Source: Micavibrio aeruginosavorus (GTDB lineage: Bacteria > Pseudomonadota > Alphaproteobacteria > Micavibrionales > Micavibrionaceae). Taken from it: a stretch of DNA of 5,569 nt. The position numbers and the translations under genes were made by a program. Under the pieces are notes generated by a model. It saw only the letters and a program-made list of their open reading frames with translations. It was not told where the DNA came from and made no database searches. The stretch lies in contig QFNK01000141.1 of assembly GCA_003240795.1 (NCBI GenBank), forward strand, positions 1 to 5,569. The letters run 5' to 3'. Shown here piece by piece: positions 4,984 through 5,569 of the stretch (its first letter is position 1; each line of letters begins with the position of its first letter).

Positions 4984-5569
4984 TTAGGCTGCCTTTGCTT
5001 TACCGGCTATGGTTTCGACAATGGCCTGCGCCTTTTGTCTGTCGGTGGTCGTGCCTGTAATTTTTTCCGCGGCCAGGCTGGCAACATCTGCGGCAACGGC
5101 CGTCATGTCGCTCATCGCGCTGTCACGGGCTTTTTCAACGCGCTGTTCGGCGGCATTGATTTCTGTTTCGGAACGGGCGCGGAATGCGTCGGACTGATCC
5201 GCCGCTTTTTTCTTTGCGGCCGCCTCGACATCCTGAACGGCTGTTACGGCTTGAGCGCGCGCTTGCTCCAGCATTTTTTCATAGGCTTCGCGGGTCGTTT
5301 CGGCTTGCTTGCGAAGTTGTTCGGCAGCATCGAGGTTGCCTTTAATCATGTTGTCACGGCCGTCCACAACGGATGCGATAGAGGGCAGCGTGCTCTTTGC
5401 GAACACCGTGTAAAGAACGGCGAACATAAGAAGGAGCCAGAAAATCTGGCTTGGATATGTCGTGATGTCCAGTTGCGGCAATCCGCCGCCGCCATGATCT
5501 TCGGCCGCTTCGACGGGATTTTCCGCATCGGGTGTAACGAATGCCGGACCGGCAGGATTTTCAGGCGAT
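4984..5569 (-). CDS. atpF': ATP synthase F0 subunit b' (5' end missing)
   Basis: The b' subunit pairs with b as a heterodimeric peripheral stalk, typical of alphaproteobacteria, cyanobacteria and plastids. The visible 194 codons hold a polar, Pro/Ala/Glu-rich N-terminal stretch ending in four glycines, then LPQLDITTYPSQIFWLLLMF, a single membrane segment (about residues 40-57 of the visible part), and a long Ala/Glu/Lys/Gln-rich helix. The frame is open to the right edge (first whole codon at 5568), and the PQLD...SQIFWL segment is preceded in related proteins by such an extension, so the real start lies beyond the window. The internal TTG at 5481 follows GGCGGA, which can look like a ribosome site but encodes the glycine run. 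The gene ends one base before atpF. It may also be named atpG or atpX in some annotations. Confidence 0.93.
   Translation of the reverse strand, partial: SPENPAGPAFVTPDAENPVEAAEDHGGGGLPQLDITTYPSQIFWLLLMFAVLYTVFAKSTLPSIASVVDGRDNMIKGNLDAAEQLRKQAETTREAYEKMLEQARAQAVTAVQDVEAAAKKKAADQSDAFRARSETEINAAEQRVEKARDSAMSDMTAVAADVASLAAEKITGTTTDRQKAQAIVETIAGKAKAA

Noticed and set aside
5346..5528. Minus-strand frame of 60 codons starting at 5528
   Set aside because: It is an out-of-frame reading of the b' gene; the b' frame is open through the same region to the window edge and matches the family.

Overview
The window is a compact, all-minus-strand stretch of housekeeping genes from what is most likely an alphaproteobacterium. 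The evidence for that is the paired F0 b' and b subunits at the end of an F0 gene run, the order proA-nadD-rsfS-rlmH-envC-like-ctpA that is common in this class, and the alphaproteobacterial style of the NadD and RsfS proteins. I cannot name a genus. No mobile element, CRISPR array, tRNA or rRNA was seen, and all long plus-strand frames look like shadows of the real genes.

In transcription order (high to low coordinates): the 3' part of an F0 b' subunit gene (atpF', running off the right edge), atpF (F0 b), a strong intrinsic terminator, proA (proline synthesis), nadD (NAD synthesis), a gap of about 180-240 bases (depending on the rsfS start) with a near-consensus sigma70-type promoter, rsfS (ribosome silencing factor), rlmH (23S rRNA pseudouridine-1915 methyltransferase), an EnvC-like degenerate LytM factor (cell-wall amidase activator) and the 5' end of a ctpA-type S41 processing protease that runs off the left edge. 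The two ribosome genes both act on the 50S interface side, and the last two encode exported envelope proteins of the kind that act in septal wall processing and periplasmic proteolysis.

I do not see a new multi-gene system. What is unusual is at the level of initiation signals. (1) The terminator after atpF is fused to the start of proA: the 3' arm of the stem contains the proA Shine-Dalgarno, the U-tract ends at the proA ATG, and the loop holds a perfect TATAAT. Read-through RNA would hide the ribosome site, while RNA begun at the loop promoter would expose it. (2) rsfS has a perfect AGGAGG six bases ahead of an in-frame ATT and none ahead of its ATG candidates, suggesting a rare AUU start. 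(3) The rlmH start codon lies inside a hairpin preceded by a four-codon mini-frame. These are inferences from sequence; the individual gene calls are firm.
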